Assembly: GCA_016839955.1 (NCBI GenBank)
Contig: JAEOTI010000720.1
Location: forward strand, 1 to 16,924
DNA: 16,924 nt
Direction: 5' to 3'
DNA from: Candidatus Hodarchaeota archaeon
Lineage (GTDB): Archaea; Asgardarchaeota; Heimdallarchaeia; Hodarchaeales; YT1-057
Shown here: one piece after another, positions 1 through 6,437 of the stretch
How the letters are laid out: each line of letters begins with the position of its first letter
How positions within the stretch are numbered: the first letter of the stretch is position 1
Notes under the pieces: generated by a model
The model's input: only the letters and a program-made list of their open reading frames with translations
The model's database searches: none
Told to the model about the DNA's origin: nothing
Translations under genes and position numbers: made by a program

Positions 1-39
1 CTCACAAACTGAATCCTAAAATACTACCTTTTTCACATC

Positions 40-567
40 CTAAATTAAAATTATTAAACGAAATCGCTTGGTTAAAGCATTTTTCCAATTATCAGCGTTT
101 AAGCTTTGTTTGGTTTTCGCAATATATATTTCATGTTGATTTTTCATTTTTAGCCAAAATTCCCACCCTTTGTTGGAGCCTTTTCTAGTAAGAAACTTTC
201 TAATTTCAAATCCTTCTATCTCTTCTAATGTATAAGTTGTATGCTTCCAAATAAATAAGATCCTGAATCTTATATGTAATAACTTTTCAGAAACATCAAA
301 TACAATTTCATAAGGGCATCCAATTACAACTAAGCCCCAAATAAATAATGCAATACAAACAGAAAAAATCGAAAATGAGACAAATGGTGGTAATTCTAAA
401 AATAAGGAAGCTAATATGTATATACAAAAAAGAACCCCAACTATAACCCATGAAATTGCTCCAAAAAAACGATCAAGATTAGATCTTACGAATTTAAATT
501 CTGAACGTGGTTTACCAATCATTTGTGATTCTATAGTTGTCATTGAAAGCAAACTGATGGTCGGCAT
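40..567 (-). CDS. Small two-helix membrane protein with PH-like C-terminal part, function unknown
   Basis: I do not recognise a specific family. The protein is about 175 aa. Two hydrophobic segments (about residues 36-58 and 64-84) form a helical hairpin near the N-terminus. The remaining ~90 residues are rich in alternating hydrophobic and aromatic residues (YEIVFDVSEKLLHIRF, then TTYTLEEIEGFEIRKF). This two-helix plus beta-rich layout resembles bacterial/archaeal small membrane proteins with a PH-like domain, which is inference only. I chose ATG at 567. A GGAG (complement of 576-579) lies 8 nt upstream of it; a TTG one codon earlier (570) would be 5 nt away. Later Met codons are possible starts. 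It is divergent from the pyrophosphatase gene, with about 130 bp between start codons, so the two may share a control region. Confidence 0.6.
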   Translation of the reverse strand: MPTISLLSMTTIESQMIGKPRSEFKFVRSNLDRFFGAISWVIVGVLFCIYILASLFLELPPFVSFSIFSVCIALFIWGLVVIGCPYEIVFDVSEKLLHIRFRILFIWKHTTYTLEEIEGFEIRKFLTRKGSNKGWEFWLKMKNQHEIYIAKTKQSLNADNWKNALTKRFRLIILI

Positions 568-698
568 CAAAGTTTCTCCAACAAAACCGAACTCTAATCC
601 TTTGGTAAGTTGTTGTATTCTTCTTAAGGCTTAATCCTTTAAAGGCGATCTCCAGGGGAACCAATCAATTACTCAAAACTCCAGTTTGGTGGATCTTC

Positions 699-3131
699 AT
701 GGCTTCAATAACGCTAAATGGGTGGGAAATTGCCGATTTCCCAAATATCAAAACAATAGAATGGATATTTCTATTTTTTTGTGTTGCTATTGCGGTTCTT
801 GGACTCCTATATGCACTAATACTTGTTAAACAAGTGCTTTCTGCAGACATAGGTGAACCAGAAGAACAACGAATTAGTAAATGGATAAATGATGGTGCAA
901 ATGCCTATCTGAAGAAACAATTTAGATCAATTCTTCTTATTGTTGCTTTTTTAGCTATTGGTCTTTGGATGACCGCAGATCTTGCTGGACAACCCTCAAG
1001 AGTATCAATTGGTCGAGGTATGGCATTCCTAGTAGGAGCTGCTTTTAGTGGCTGTGTAGGAATAGTAGGTATGAACGTAGCCACGAAGGCAAATCTTCGA
1101 GTCGCAGTAGCAGCAAGAAAACAAGGGTTCTCTGAAGCCCTAAAATTGGGCTATCGAGGAGGAACTGTTACTGGAATGTTAACAGACGGTCTTGGATTAC
1201 TTGGCGGAACAGTAATATTCATTATTTACGCTACAGAAGCTCCACAGGTTTTACTGGGTTTTGGTTTTGGAGGAACACTATTAGCACTCTTTCAGCGTGT
1301 TGGTGGTGGAATATATACAAAAGCAGCAGATGTGGGAGCAGATCTCGTTGGAAAGGTAGAAGCATCAATTCCTGAAGATGATCCTAGGAACGCAGCAGTA
1401 ATTGCAGACCTTGTAGGTGATAATGTAGGCGACTGTGCTGGCATGGCTGCAGATGTATTTGAAAGCTATGAAATAACGATTGTTTCAGCCTTAATTCTTG
1501 GTTTAGATCTCTATGAAAAAACTGGGAACCTCGAATGGATTGTCTTCCCTCTTGTTGTAAGAGCTATCGGCGTTTTTTCCAGTATCATAGGGACTTACTT
1601 CGTTAAGGGTACAGGTAATGCGATGCGTGCAATTGAAAAGGGATTTCTCACTTCAGCAATGATTTCCATTGTTGGTTTCTTTATTCTTTCAATCTTTTAT
1701 TTTGAAGATTTGAGGGTAGGATTCGCAACTTTAAGTGGGATCTTACTTGCAATTGTTATAAACCGACTTACTGAATGGGCGACGGGAACAGAGCATGGAC
1801 CAGTAAAAGAGATAGCCCAGAGTAGTAAAACTGGATCTGCAACGAATATAATTAGTGGCTTAGCTTCAGGAATGGAAGCTAGCTCTTATGCAATAATTAT
1901 AATTGCTCTTTCTATTGCAGCATCCGTCTTAACTTATTCCATCAACTGGACTAAGTGGTTTAGTGAAGACTTATTCCCCACGTATACTATTGAAGGAACA
2001 TCCACTGAAGTAAGCCAAGTAACCCTTGTATTATACGGTGTTGCCCTTTGTGGAATAGGAATGTTAACTTTGACGGGTAATAATGTAGCAATGGATTCTT
2101 TTGGGCCAATAGCTGATAATGCTAATGGAATTGCCGAGATGACAGGTTACGAGGGTGAAGCACGTCAGATATTAGCAGACTTAGATGCTGTGGGTAATAC
2201 AACAAAAGCTATTACAAAAGGTATAGCAATTGGTTCAGCAGTTATTGCAGCTGTTGCTTTATTTGGAGCTTTTGTTACTGATTTTTCAACAGAGGTTCAA
2301 GCAATTGTGGAAGAGTATCCTGGTGCAAAACAAAAGCTAGCTGATTTATTCGGATTTGATCCCAATGCTAATGTTGATACTTGGAGATTGACGTTAGACA
2401 TTGCTCAACCGGAAGTATTCATTGGAATATTAATTGGAGGATCAATCCCATTCCTCTTTAGCGCGCTTTCTATACGAGCTGTTGGTCGAGCTGCTTCAGG
2501 AATTATAGAAGAAGTACGTCGTCAATTCCGAATCCCTGGTATAATGGAAGGCACAAAGGAACCTGACTATTCTCGTTGTATTGAGCTTTCAACTGATGCA
2601 GCTCAAAAAGAACTCATTGGACTTGGTATCATTGCAGTCTTTAGCTCAATAATTGTTGCGTTTTTACCATTTAATAATCCTATTTGGGTCTTAGGTGGGT
2701 TCCTTGCAGGTATTATTGTATCAGGACAACTTATGGCTGTATTTCAAGCTGATGCGGGTGGGGCTTGGGATAATGCCAAGAAAACGGTTGAAGATGGTGT
2801 TTTTGGTCCTAAACACGGAAAGGGATCTGAAACGCATAAAGCTTCTGTGGTAGGTGATACTGTAGGTGATCCACTAAAGGATACTTCAGGTCCTGCGTTG
2901 AATCCCATGATAAAAGTTGTCAACATGGTTAGCCTGCTTATAATGCCATCTGTGATTAGAATAATGATCAACGATGAGGTGAATGGTATTTTTACTCCGT
3001 ACGTAAATATAGTAATACTACTTGTATTGCTTCTAATCGTGGCTGGTGTTATTCTACATAGTAAAAAGACTTCATTCAGCTTTGCAGACGAAATTGAACA
3101 AGCAGAAATCGAAACAGAAAGGAATGGTTAA
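699..3131 (+). CDS. hppA: Membrane-bound proton-translocating pyrophosphatase, K+-independent type
   Basis: This integral membrane enzyme hydrolyses pyrophosphate to two phosphates and pumps cations outward, saving energy from biosynthetic PPi. At 810 aa with many hydrophobic helices it has a normal length. The family signatures are intact: DVGADLVGKVE (211-221), DDPRN (227-231), DNVGDCAGMAAD (241-252), DSFGPIADNANGIAEM (465-480), DAGGAWDNAK (684-693) and GDTVGDPLKDTSGP (718-731). The segment GNTTKAITKG (498-507) has Lys502 and Thr505, where K+-dependent enzymes carry Ala and Gly/Ala. By established family knowledge this indicates the K+-independent, H+-pumping class. IADLVGDNVGD has Leu238 where many homologues have Asn; I recall this form from archaeal K+-independent enzymes. 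ATG 699 is preceded by GGTGG at good spacing. The gene stands alone and ends in a hairpin/oligo-T terminator. Confidence 0.97.
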   Translation: MASITLNGWEIADFPNIKTIEWIFLFFCVAIAVLGLLYALILVKQVLSADIGEPEEQRISKWINDGANAYLKKQFRSILLIVAFLAIGLWMTADLAGQPSRVSIGRGMAFLVGAAFSGCVGIVGMNVATKANLRVAVAARKQGFSEALKLGYRGGTVTGMLTDGLGLLGGTVIFIIYATEAPQVLLGFGFGGTLLALFQRVGGGIYTKAADVGADLVGKVEASIPEDDPRNAAVIADLVGDNVGDCAGMAADVFESYEITIVSALILGLDLYEKTGNLEWIVFPLVVRAIGVFSSIIGTYFVKGTGNAMRAIEKGFLTSAMISIVGFFILSIFYFEDLRVGFATLSGILLAIVINRLTEWATGTEHGPVKEIAQSSKTGSATNIISGLASGMEASSYAIIIIALSIAASVLTYSINWTKWFSEDLFPTYTIEGTSTEVSQVTLVLYGVALCGIGMLTLTGNNVAMDSFGPIADNANGIAEMTGYEGEARQILADLDAVGNTTKAITKGIAIGSAVIAAVALFGAFVTDFSTEVQAIVEEYPGAKQKLADLFGFDPNANVDTWRLTLDIAQPEVFIGILIGGSIPFLFSALSIRAVGRAASGIIEEVRRQFRIPGIMEGTKEPDYSRCIELSTDAAQKELIGLGIIAVFSSIIVAFLPFNNPIWVLGGFLAGIIVSGQLMAVFQADAGGAWDNAKKTVEDGVFGPKHGKGSETHKASVVGDTVGDPLKDTSGPALNPMIKVVNMVSLLIMPSVIRIMINDEVNGIFTPYVNIVILLVLLLIVAGVILHSKKTSFSFADEIEQAEIETERNG

Positions 3132-3157
3132 GCACAAAAACCATTTCCTTTTTTTTT
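3118..3157 (+). terminator. Hairpin plus T-run terminator of hppA
   Basis: AAAGGAATGGTT spans the hppA stop codon. It can pair with AACCATTTCCTTT, with a one-base bulge, and runs straight into nine T (3149-3157). Oligo-T tracts terminate archaeal transcription; the hairpin makes it look like an intrinsic terminator. Confidence 0.6.
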
Positions 3158-3201
3158 ATTAGTAGTATACAAGCTCCTCTCCTCAAGCGTTTTACTTCTC
3201 T

Positions 3202-3250
3202 GACAAACTATCGATGAGGGTTGTCAACTGCTGATGGTTTTATCGACAAC
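3202..3250. repeat. Overlapping inverted repeats (GACAA / GTTGTC / GACAAC)
   Basis: GTTGTC at 3220-3225 can pair either with GACAA at 3202-3206 or with GACAAC at 3245-3250, giving two mutually exclusive stems in the spacer between hppA and the convergent cyclin-box gene. The arms are short, so chance is a real possibility in AT-rich DNA. Confidence 0.3.
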
Positions 3251-3278
3251 TATACCCAAATATGGTCATCTCTTCTAC

Positions 3279-3309
3279 AATGAATAGTTTCTCCAAAGAG
3301 AAAGTCATT
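3279..3309. repeat. Hairpin in hppA / cyclin-box convergent spacer
   Basis: TTTCTC (3288-3293) and GAGAAA (3298-3303) form a perfect 6-bp stem with loop CAAA. Flanking AATGA (3279-3283) and TCATT (3305-3309) extend it past a small internal loop. It lies downstream of both convergent genes, so it could protect or terminate transcripts from either side. Confidence 0.4.
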
Positions 3310-3355
3310 ATTTTACCAACTTAAACCGAATCTCTATTGGTAGTGAATAATGTGT

Positions 3356-3366
3356 AAAGAAAAAAA
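3356..3366 (-). terminator. Oligo-T terminator of the cyclin-box gene
   Basis: On the minus strand this reads TTTTTTTCTTT, starting about 34 nt after the stop codon of the minus-strand gene at 3400. T-rich tracts of this kind terminate archaeal RNA polymerase. No hairpin is needed. Confidence 0.35.
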
Positions 3367-3399
3367 GGGATTTCATTAAATAGAAGGAAGTCTTCAGTT

Positions 3400-3747
3400 T
3401 CAAAGCACATCAGGCCTCATTTTTAGTCTGATTTCTTGATAAGGCCCTAGTAAGCGTGATTTTAATTCTTTAAGCCATTCTCGAGAACACCCAGTAGCTT
3501 CGGCTAATTTTTGAATACCAAAGTATAATCCAAAATTCTTTCTCGTTTCTAAGAACAGAGCAGCCACGATAGTTCTTGGTTTTAGCACTGGAACCTCAAA
3601 TCGATAAAGTGAGTTTAGACAACTGTATAATTTTTGATGCATTTGTTCAGAGATTGTTAATTCGAAAACTGCGTGATTTAAAATTTGAACTGCCTCTAAA
3701 AAAAGTTGTTCTCTTTTTTTTGCTGATATCCTCACAAAAAGACTCAT
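3400..3747 (-). CDS. Stand-alone single cyclin-box (TFIIB-like) protein
   Basis: This 115-aa protein resembles one cyclin-fold repeat of archaeal TFB/TFIIB. The pattern KPRTIVAALFLETRKN (56-71), then FGIQKLAEATGCSREWLKELKSRL (76-99), follows the TFIIB repeat layout: an Ala-rich helix of the 'aAaaiylA' type, a short linker, then a helix-turn-helix ending in a KEL-like motif. Full TFB has an N-terminal zinc ribbon and two repeats, about 300 aa. Here there is no Cys-rich ribbon and only one repeat. The ATG at 3747 is the only ATG available, because an in-frame TAA lies eight codons upstream. No clear ribosome binding site is seen. It could be a transcription-factor-derived regulator, a TFB remnant, or another cyclin-like HTH protein. 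The overlapping plus-strand frame at 3576-3908 is judged a shadow. Confidence 0.6.
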   Translation of the reverse strand: MSLFVRISAKKREQLFLEAVQILNHAVFELTISEQMHQKLYSCLNSLYRFEVPVLKPRTIVAALFLETRKNFGLYFGIQKLAEATGCSREWLKELKSRLLGPYQEIRLKMRPDVL

Positions 3748-3947
3748 TGTTTTTCGATCCGATGAGTGAGCTTATTTTGAATTTCATTGTTTGTGAACAA
3801 ATTGGGGAGGTGTTTCAAAATTGGTTAGTTGATAAGAAGAGCGAAATATTGTTTTTTAGCTATAACACAGACCTACATAATATTAGAAAGATTCGGAGTA
3901 CAAATTAGTTGTTAAAAACTAAATAAACGAACAAGAGCATTAATATC

Positions 3948-4006
3948 TTTTCTCATAGTTTAATACATCAATTCCAGATGAATTTAGAAGAATTGATATG
4001 AGAAAA
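3948..4006. repeat. Two-armed inverted repeat upstream of the gelsolin-like gene
   Basis: Outer arms TTTTCTCAT (3948-3956) and ATGAGAAAA (3998-4006) are perfect 9-bp complements. Inner arms ATCAATTC (3967-3974) and GAATTGAT (3990-3997) are perfect 8-bp complements. The two right arms are contiguous while the left arms are 10 nt apart, so the folded form is a 17-bp stem with a one-sided bulge. It may be a structured RNA, a cruciform, or the trace of a small mobile element. Confidence 0.55.
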
Positions 4007-4044
4007 ACAAAGAACTATTTGATAAATAGCTTCATATTAAGGAA

Positions 4045-4085
4045 AGCCTAAAGGCTCTTAAGCCTCTATTAGTCATGAAAAGGCT
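4045..4085 (+). promoter_or_regulatory. Alternating AGCCT/AGGCT leader repeats, possible switchable hairpins
   Basis: AGCCT (4045-4049), AGGCT (4052-4056), AGCCT (4061-4065) and AGGCT (4081-4085) alternate. Each inner copy can pair with either neighbour, so the stems are mutually exclusive. The last copy ends 26 nt before the gelsolin start codon and 14 nt before its GAGGTT ribosome binding site. If transcribed, this could control translation; no known riboswitch class was recognised. Confidence 0.35.
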
Positions 4086-4111
4086 AAGTATTATCGTTTG
4101 AGGTTAACAAA

Positions 4112-4846
4112 ATGGTTAAAGTTTATCATGTTCAAGGAAAGAAGACAGTTCCTTTAAAAGAACCGTATGAATTCTTTAATGGCGATGTATACCTAATTGA
4201 TGCATCAATGCTGCCAAAAAAGAAAGTTTTTGTGTGGCTAGGGTCAAAAGCATATGCAGATGATCGTGCAGTTGGGGCTTGGGCTGCAAAACTTCTTGAT
4301 ACGAAAGATCCCGAAATTGATATTGATAGCGAACCAGAAGGCAAAGAAAGCTCAGATTTCAAAGGATTAGTTTCATTTACTGTAAAAGAAGGTGATACGC
4401 CCGGTTTTCTAAAACACATTGATACTTCTAAGAAAATTACTTATAATCTCTTTCGAGTCTGGGATACAGATCTTTCTGATGGTAGTTCTAGCGATGACAT
4501 TGAAATAAAGCCTGTGACTCTTTCTAAAAGCTCTTTAAAGAGTGATGATGTTTTCGTTTTAGATGGTGGCAATGATATTTTTGTTTGGGTAGGTAAAACT
4601 GCACAAGTTGGTGAAAAAGCAGCTGGGAATCGTTTGGCCCGTAAACTTGATGTAGAAAGAAAAAGAACTCCTATGGTTTACGCTATAAACGAGGGTGAAG
4701 AGCCAAAGGGATTCTTCGAACTCTTAGATAAAGCAGCAAAAGAAGCTCCGAAAGCTGGTAAAACCCCCACTCCTGAAATTCATAAGGCAAAAGACGTCAA
4801 ACCAAAGAAGAAAAAAGGCTTTTTTGGTAAACTATTCGGTCGATAA
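4112..4846 (+). CDS. Two-domain gelsolin-like protein (Asgard 2DGel type)
   Basis: Gelsolin-family proteins bind, sever or cap actin filaments under Ca2+ control, and Asgard archaea encode short versions. The 244 residues hold two gelsolin-like domains. Domain 1 (about 12-104) has GDVYLIDAS (24-32) and VFVWLG (39-44). Domain 2 (about 110-206) has DDVFVLDGGNDIFVWVG (145-161) and GEKAAGNRLA (167-176). Domain 2 keeps acidic residues in the type of positions that bind Ca2+ in gelsolin (Asp in the first strand, Glu168 in the helix). Domain 1 has Asp50/Asp51 where Glu is usual. A Lys/Pro linker ends in KPKKKKGFFGKLFGR (230-244), a basic, amphipathic tail that could bind membrane lipid or actin (inference). 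ATG 4112 has GAGGTT six nt upstream. A single-gene unit with its own terminator is likely. Confidence 0.88.
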   Translation: MVKVYHVQGKKTVPLKEPYEFFNGDVYLIDASMLPKKKVFVWLGSKAYADDRAVGAWAAKLLDTKDPEIDIDSEPEGKESSDFKGLVSFTVKEGDTPGFLKHIDTSKKITYNLFRVWDTDLSDGSSSDDIEIKPVTLSKSSLKSDDVFVLDGGNDIFVWVGKTAQVGEKAAGNRLARKLDVERKRTPMVYAINEGEEPKGFFELLDKAAKEAPKAGKTPTPEIHKAKDVKPKKKKGFFGKLFGR

Positions 4847-4886
4847 TTATCACTACTTTTTCCCATCCTCATTGAATCCTCTAATG

Positions 4887-4920
4887 CCTCTCTAGTTATA
4901 TAGAGGTGTTCTTTTTTTTT
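4887..4920 (+). terminator. Hairpin plus T9 terminator after the gelsolin-like gene
   Basis: CCTCT (4887-4891) pairs with AGAGG (4902-4906), followed by TGTTC and nine T (4912-4920). It lies about 40 nt after the stop codon. It could alternatively be the left-end hairpin of the adjoining IS remnant. Confidence 0.55.
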
Positions 4921-5010
4921 ACAACCGTAAAACGAAAATTTTTCCCGGTTCCACCTATGGAACTAGGTTGGACGGACTCGCAGGAAGCTCCATCCTTTAG
5001 GATGGAGTAG
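4921..5010 (+). pseudogene. C-terminal remnant of a TnpB-like nuclease
   Basis: One plus-strand frame reads through this segment to the TAG at 5008-5010. It includes PVPPMELGWTDSQEAPSFRM followed by one Glu. TnpB proteins of this element type commonly end in a Pro-rich stretch followed by a QEAPS-like tail encoded by the right-end hairpin, which fits. The frame is open only from about 4885, so at most ~41 codons remain. The RuvC-like and zinc-finger parts are absent, so no nuclease can be made. The assignment depends on the IS-end identification. Confidence 0.5.
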
Positions 5011-5015
5011 TTCAC
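4921..5015 (+). mobile_element. Solo right end of an IS200/IS605-type element with omega-RNA-like scaffold
   Basis: The segment ends with GAAGCTCC (4985-4991), a perfect 8-bp hairpin CTCCATCC-TTTA-GGATGGAG (4988-5007), then TAG and TTCAC (5011-5015). This 'GAAGCTCC, hairpin with TTTA, GGAG, TAG, TTCAC' arrangement is, from my knowledge of archaeal IS1341/IS605-type elements, the right end next to tnpB, which is also the 3' scaffold of the TnpB guide RNA (omega-RNA). No TnpA or full TnpB is present. The left boundary is uncertain: it may lie near 4885 if the 4887-4906 hairpin belongs to it, making a MITE/PATE-like element of about 130 bp. Its terminal bases overlap the radA stop codon, so the would-be guide (from 5016) is radA sequence. 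Confidence 0.75.
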
Positions 5016-5998
5016 GGATCCACTACACCTTGTGGTTGAATCGAAAATACGGCTTCACTCTCGGGAAGTAATGGACTATCTAGGACCCGAGCAATTCTTC
5101 GATCACCCTTAGATTTTCGAAGATATAGTCGTGTGTGTGATGCATGTGCAACTACATGTCCTCCTGTTGGAGCATTCGGATCTCCAAAGAATTGATCTGG
5201 TTTTGCATGAACTTGATTCGTCATGATTACCGCCATTTTAGCAACTTCTGCTAATCTAAGTAATGTGTGAATGTGTTGATTCAATTTTTGTTGTCTTGAC
5301 GCGAGTGTGCCTCGTCCAATGAATTCTGCTCGAAAATGACTAACCAGTGAATCTACAACGATTAAACCGAATTGTTCTGTTTGGGATCTTCTATAGGTTT
5401 GCTCAGAAAGCACCATTTGATGATCTGAGTTAAATGCACGACCAACGATAATATTTGATAGGACATCTTGAGGTTCAAGAACATCCCAGCGTTCTGTCAT
5501 CGATACAATTCGTTCTGGACGAAATGTTCCCTCTGTATCGATATATACAACTTGAACTGGTGATTCACCTTCTACTGATAATCCTCCAAGATCTGTTGGC
5601 AACTGTGCTGTTACGCATAATTGATGAGCAATTTGAGTTTTTCCAGTTCGAAACTCCCCTGCTAACTCCGTTATACCCCCACATTCAATGCCAGCTCCTC
5701 CGAGAAGACCATCAAGAGCTTCAGATCCAGTAGTAATTTTTCGCATATTTAACCGCTGCTCTAAAACTTGATCAGCTGTTAAGAATGAAAGATCAAGAGC
5801 ATCTTGTGCAGCAGCAACAATTTTTTGTGCAGTAGCGGCACCTATTGAAGCAATTGACGACAGTTCATTAAATGCAGCTGCTGCAATCGCATCCACTGTT
5901 CCAAATCCAGCTTCCATTAATGCACGAGCAGTTGAAGGTCCAATACCAGGTAAATCAGTAACTGATTCAATTTTCTCTTTTGCCAAGTTTTGCACCAA
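5012..5998 (-). CDS. radA: RadA recombinase (archaeal Rad51/RecA family)
   Basis: RadA forms ATP-dependent filaments on single-stranded DNA for homologous recombination and repair. The protein is 328 aa, a normal length. The N-terminal helix-hairpin-helix domain (about 12-63) includes LPGIGPSTARALMEAG and IASIGAATAQKI. The ATPase core has Walker A GEFRTGKTQ (114-122) and Walker B LIVVDS (212-217). EGTFRPERI (156-164), the HFRAEFIGRG...LASRQQKLNQH segment (221-242) and TNQVHAKPD (260-268) are also typical of RadA. The start is non-ATG: TTG (5998) or GTG (5995), with no clear ribosome binding site but a TATA-like CTTTAAAAG centred about 22 nt upstream, which suggests a leaderless mRNA. The stop codon TGA is made by the last bases of an IS right end, so the C-terminus (VVDP) is at a host/IS junction. 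It appears full-length and functional. Confidence 0.97.
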   Translation of the reverse strand: MVQNLAKEKIESVTDLPGIGPSTARALMEAGFGTVDAIAAAAFNELSSIASIGAATAQKIVAAAQDALDLSFLTADQVLEQRLNMRKITTGSEALDGLLGGAGIECGGITELAGEFRTGKTQIAHQLCVTAQLPTDLGGLSVEGESPVQVVYIDTEGTFRPERIVSMTERWDVLEPQDVLSNIIVGRAFNSDHQMVLSEQTYRRSQTEQFGLIVVDSLVSHFRAEFIGRGTLASRQQKLNQHIHTLLRLAEVAKMAVIMTNQVHAKPDQFFGDPNAPTGGHVVAHASHTRLYLRKSKGDRRIARVLDSPLLPESEAVFSIQPQGVVDP

Positions 5999-6015
5999 CT
6001 TTATTGCTAACTTTG

Positions 6016-6024
6016 CTTTAAAAG
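6016..6024 (-). promoter_or_regulatory. Candidate TATA box of radA
   Basis: The minus strand reads CTTTTAAAG here, centred about 22 nt upstream of the TTG/GTG start. With archaeal TATA-to-start-site spacing near 25 nt, transcription would begin at or beside the start codon. This is a motif match only. Confidence 0.35.
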
Positions 6025-6113
6025 AGAATTTCGATGAGACAGGTGATTCAAAAAATACTTAATGAGATTAGAATTGAAGTAACAAATCTATAGTCGTTGA
6101 TGAGCCTAAAAAT

Positions 6114-6266
6114 GTGAAAATCTCACTGAATCCTAAGTTAACTAGTTCTATCATCTCAGAAATAAAAAAATTATCGATCCAAGTTGATAAAACACAAACA
6201 AAAGATCCTATACGTCTTTTGGAAGTTATTAAAAGAAATAATTCCTTTATTACAACAAAAAGTTAA
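6114..6266 (+). CDS. Possible small protein, 50 aa, unknown
   Basis: A frame open from about 6081 to the TAA at 6264-6266 encodes about 50 residues from GTG 6114 (VKISLNPKLTSSIISEIKKL, then a Lys/Asp/Thr-rich part ending FITTKS). It would be hydrophilic and mostly helical. There is no clear ribosome binding site and no recognised family, and no ATG occurs in frame. It could be a small gene, a decayed gene fragment, or a chance open frame in AT-rich DNA. Confidence 0.2.
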   Translation: MKISLNPKLTSSIISEIKKLSIQVDKTQTKDPIRLLEVIKRNNSFITTKS

Positions 6267-6423
6267 ATTTATTTTATAATATCCTAGAAGTGACTCCGAC
6301 AAAACAAAGGACTAAGATATTAGAATGATCGAGTATCGAAAATTCTTTTTCTGTCAACATTGAAAAAAAGAAATATGTTTTAGTTTTCCAAAAAAGCATG
6401 TTGAAATTGTTTTTCCAGGTAAC

Positions 6424-6430
6424 AAGGAGA
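6424..6430 (+). promoter_or_regulatory. Shine-Dalgarno AAGGAGA fixing a TTG start
   Basis: AAGGAGA lies seven nt before TTG 6438. The codon immediately before this TTG is an in-frame TAG, so translation cannot begin further upstream. Confidence 0.85.
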
Positions 6431-6437
6431 GTATTAG

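Larger units (their letters stand above)
3748..4111. other. 364-bp intergenic region upstream of the gelsolin-like gene
   Basis: It separates divergent genes: the cyclin-box gene to the left and the gelsolin-like gene to the right. The left ~190 bp show no convincing gene. The right ~170 bp are packed with inverted repeats (3948-4006, 4015-4029 and 4045-4085, described separately, except CTATTT/AAATAG at 4015-4020/4024-4029), followed by GAGGTT at 4100-4105. No tRNA-like fold was recognised. Confidence 0.6.
5999..6437. other. 439-bp divergent intergenic region between radA and the dehydrogenase operon
   Basis: It holds a TATA-like element for radA near 6020, a possible 50-codon open frame (6114-6266, listed separately), an AT-rich stretch TTTATTTTATAATATCC (6268-6284) that could include a plus-strand TATA box, and the AAGGAGA ribosome binding site at its right end. 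No RNA gene was recognised. A box-C/D-like pair near 6095-6130 was considered and rejected. Confidence 0.6.

Noticed and set aside
3173..3195. AAGCTCCTCTCCTC as a second IS right end
   Set aside because: It shares only AAGCTCC with the 4921-5015 element and has no matching hairpin or TTCAC end.
3211..3250. Possible C/D-like or tRNA-like RNA in the hppA downstream spacer
   Set aside because: CGATGAG and CTGATGG do not give a proper C-D'-C'-D order, and no cloverleaf can be drawn.
3576..3908. Plus-strand 110-aa open frame overlapping the cyclin-box gene
   Set aside because: Its first half is the antisense of a frame with a recognisable TFIIB-like pattern. The protein shows no family features and there is no ribosome binding site.
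5455..5733. Plus-strand 92-aa frame within radA
   Set aside because: Entirely antisense to a highly conserved part of RadA.
6095..6130. Box C/D sRNA-like motifs (TTGATGA and CTGA)
   Set aside because: Only about 22 nt separate the boxes, with no internal D'/C' pair, too short for an archaeal C/D guide RNA.
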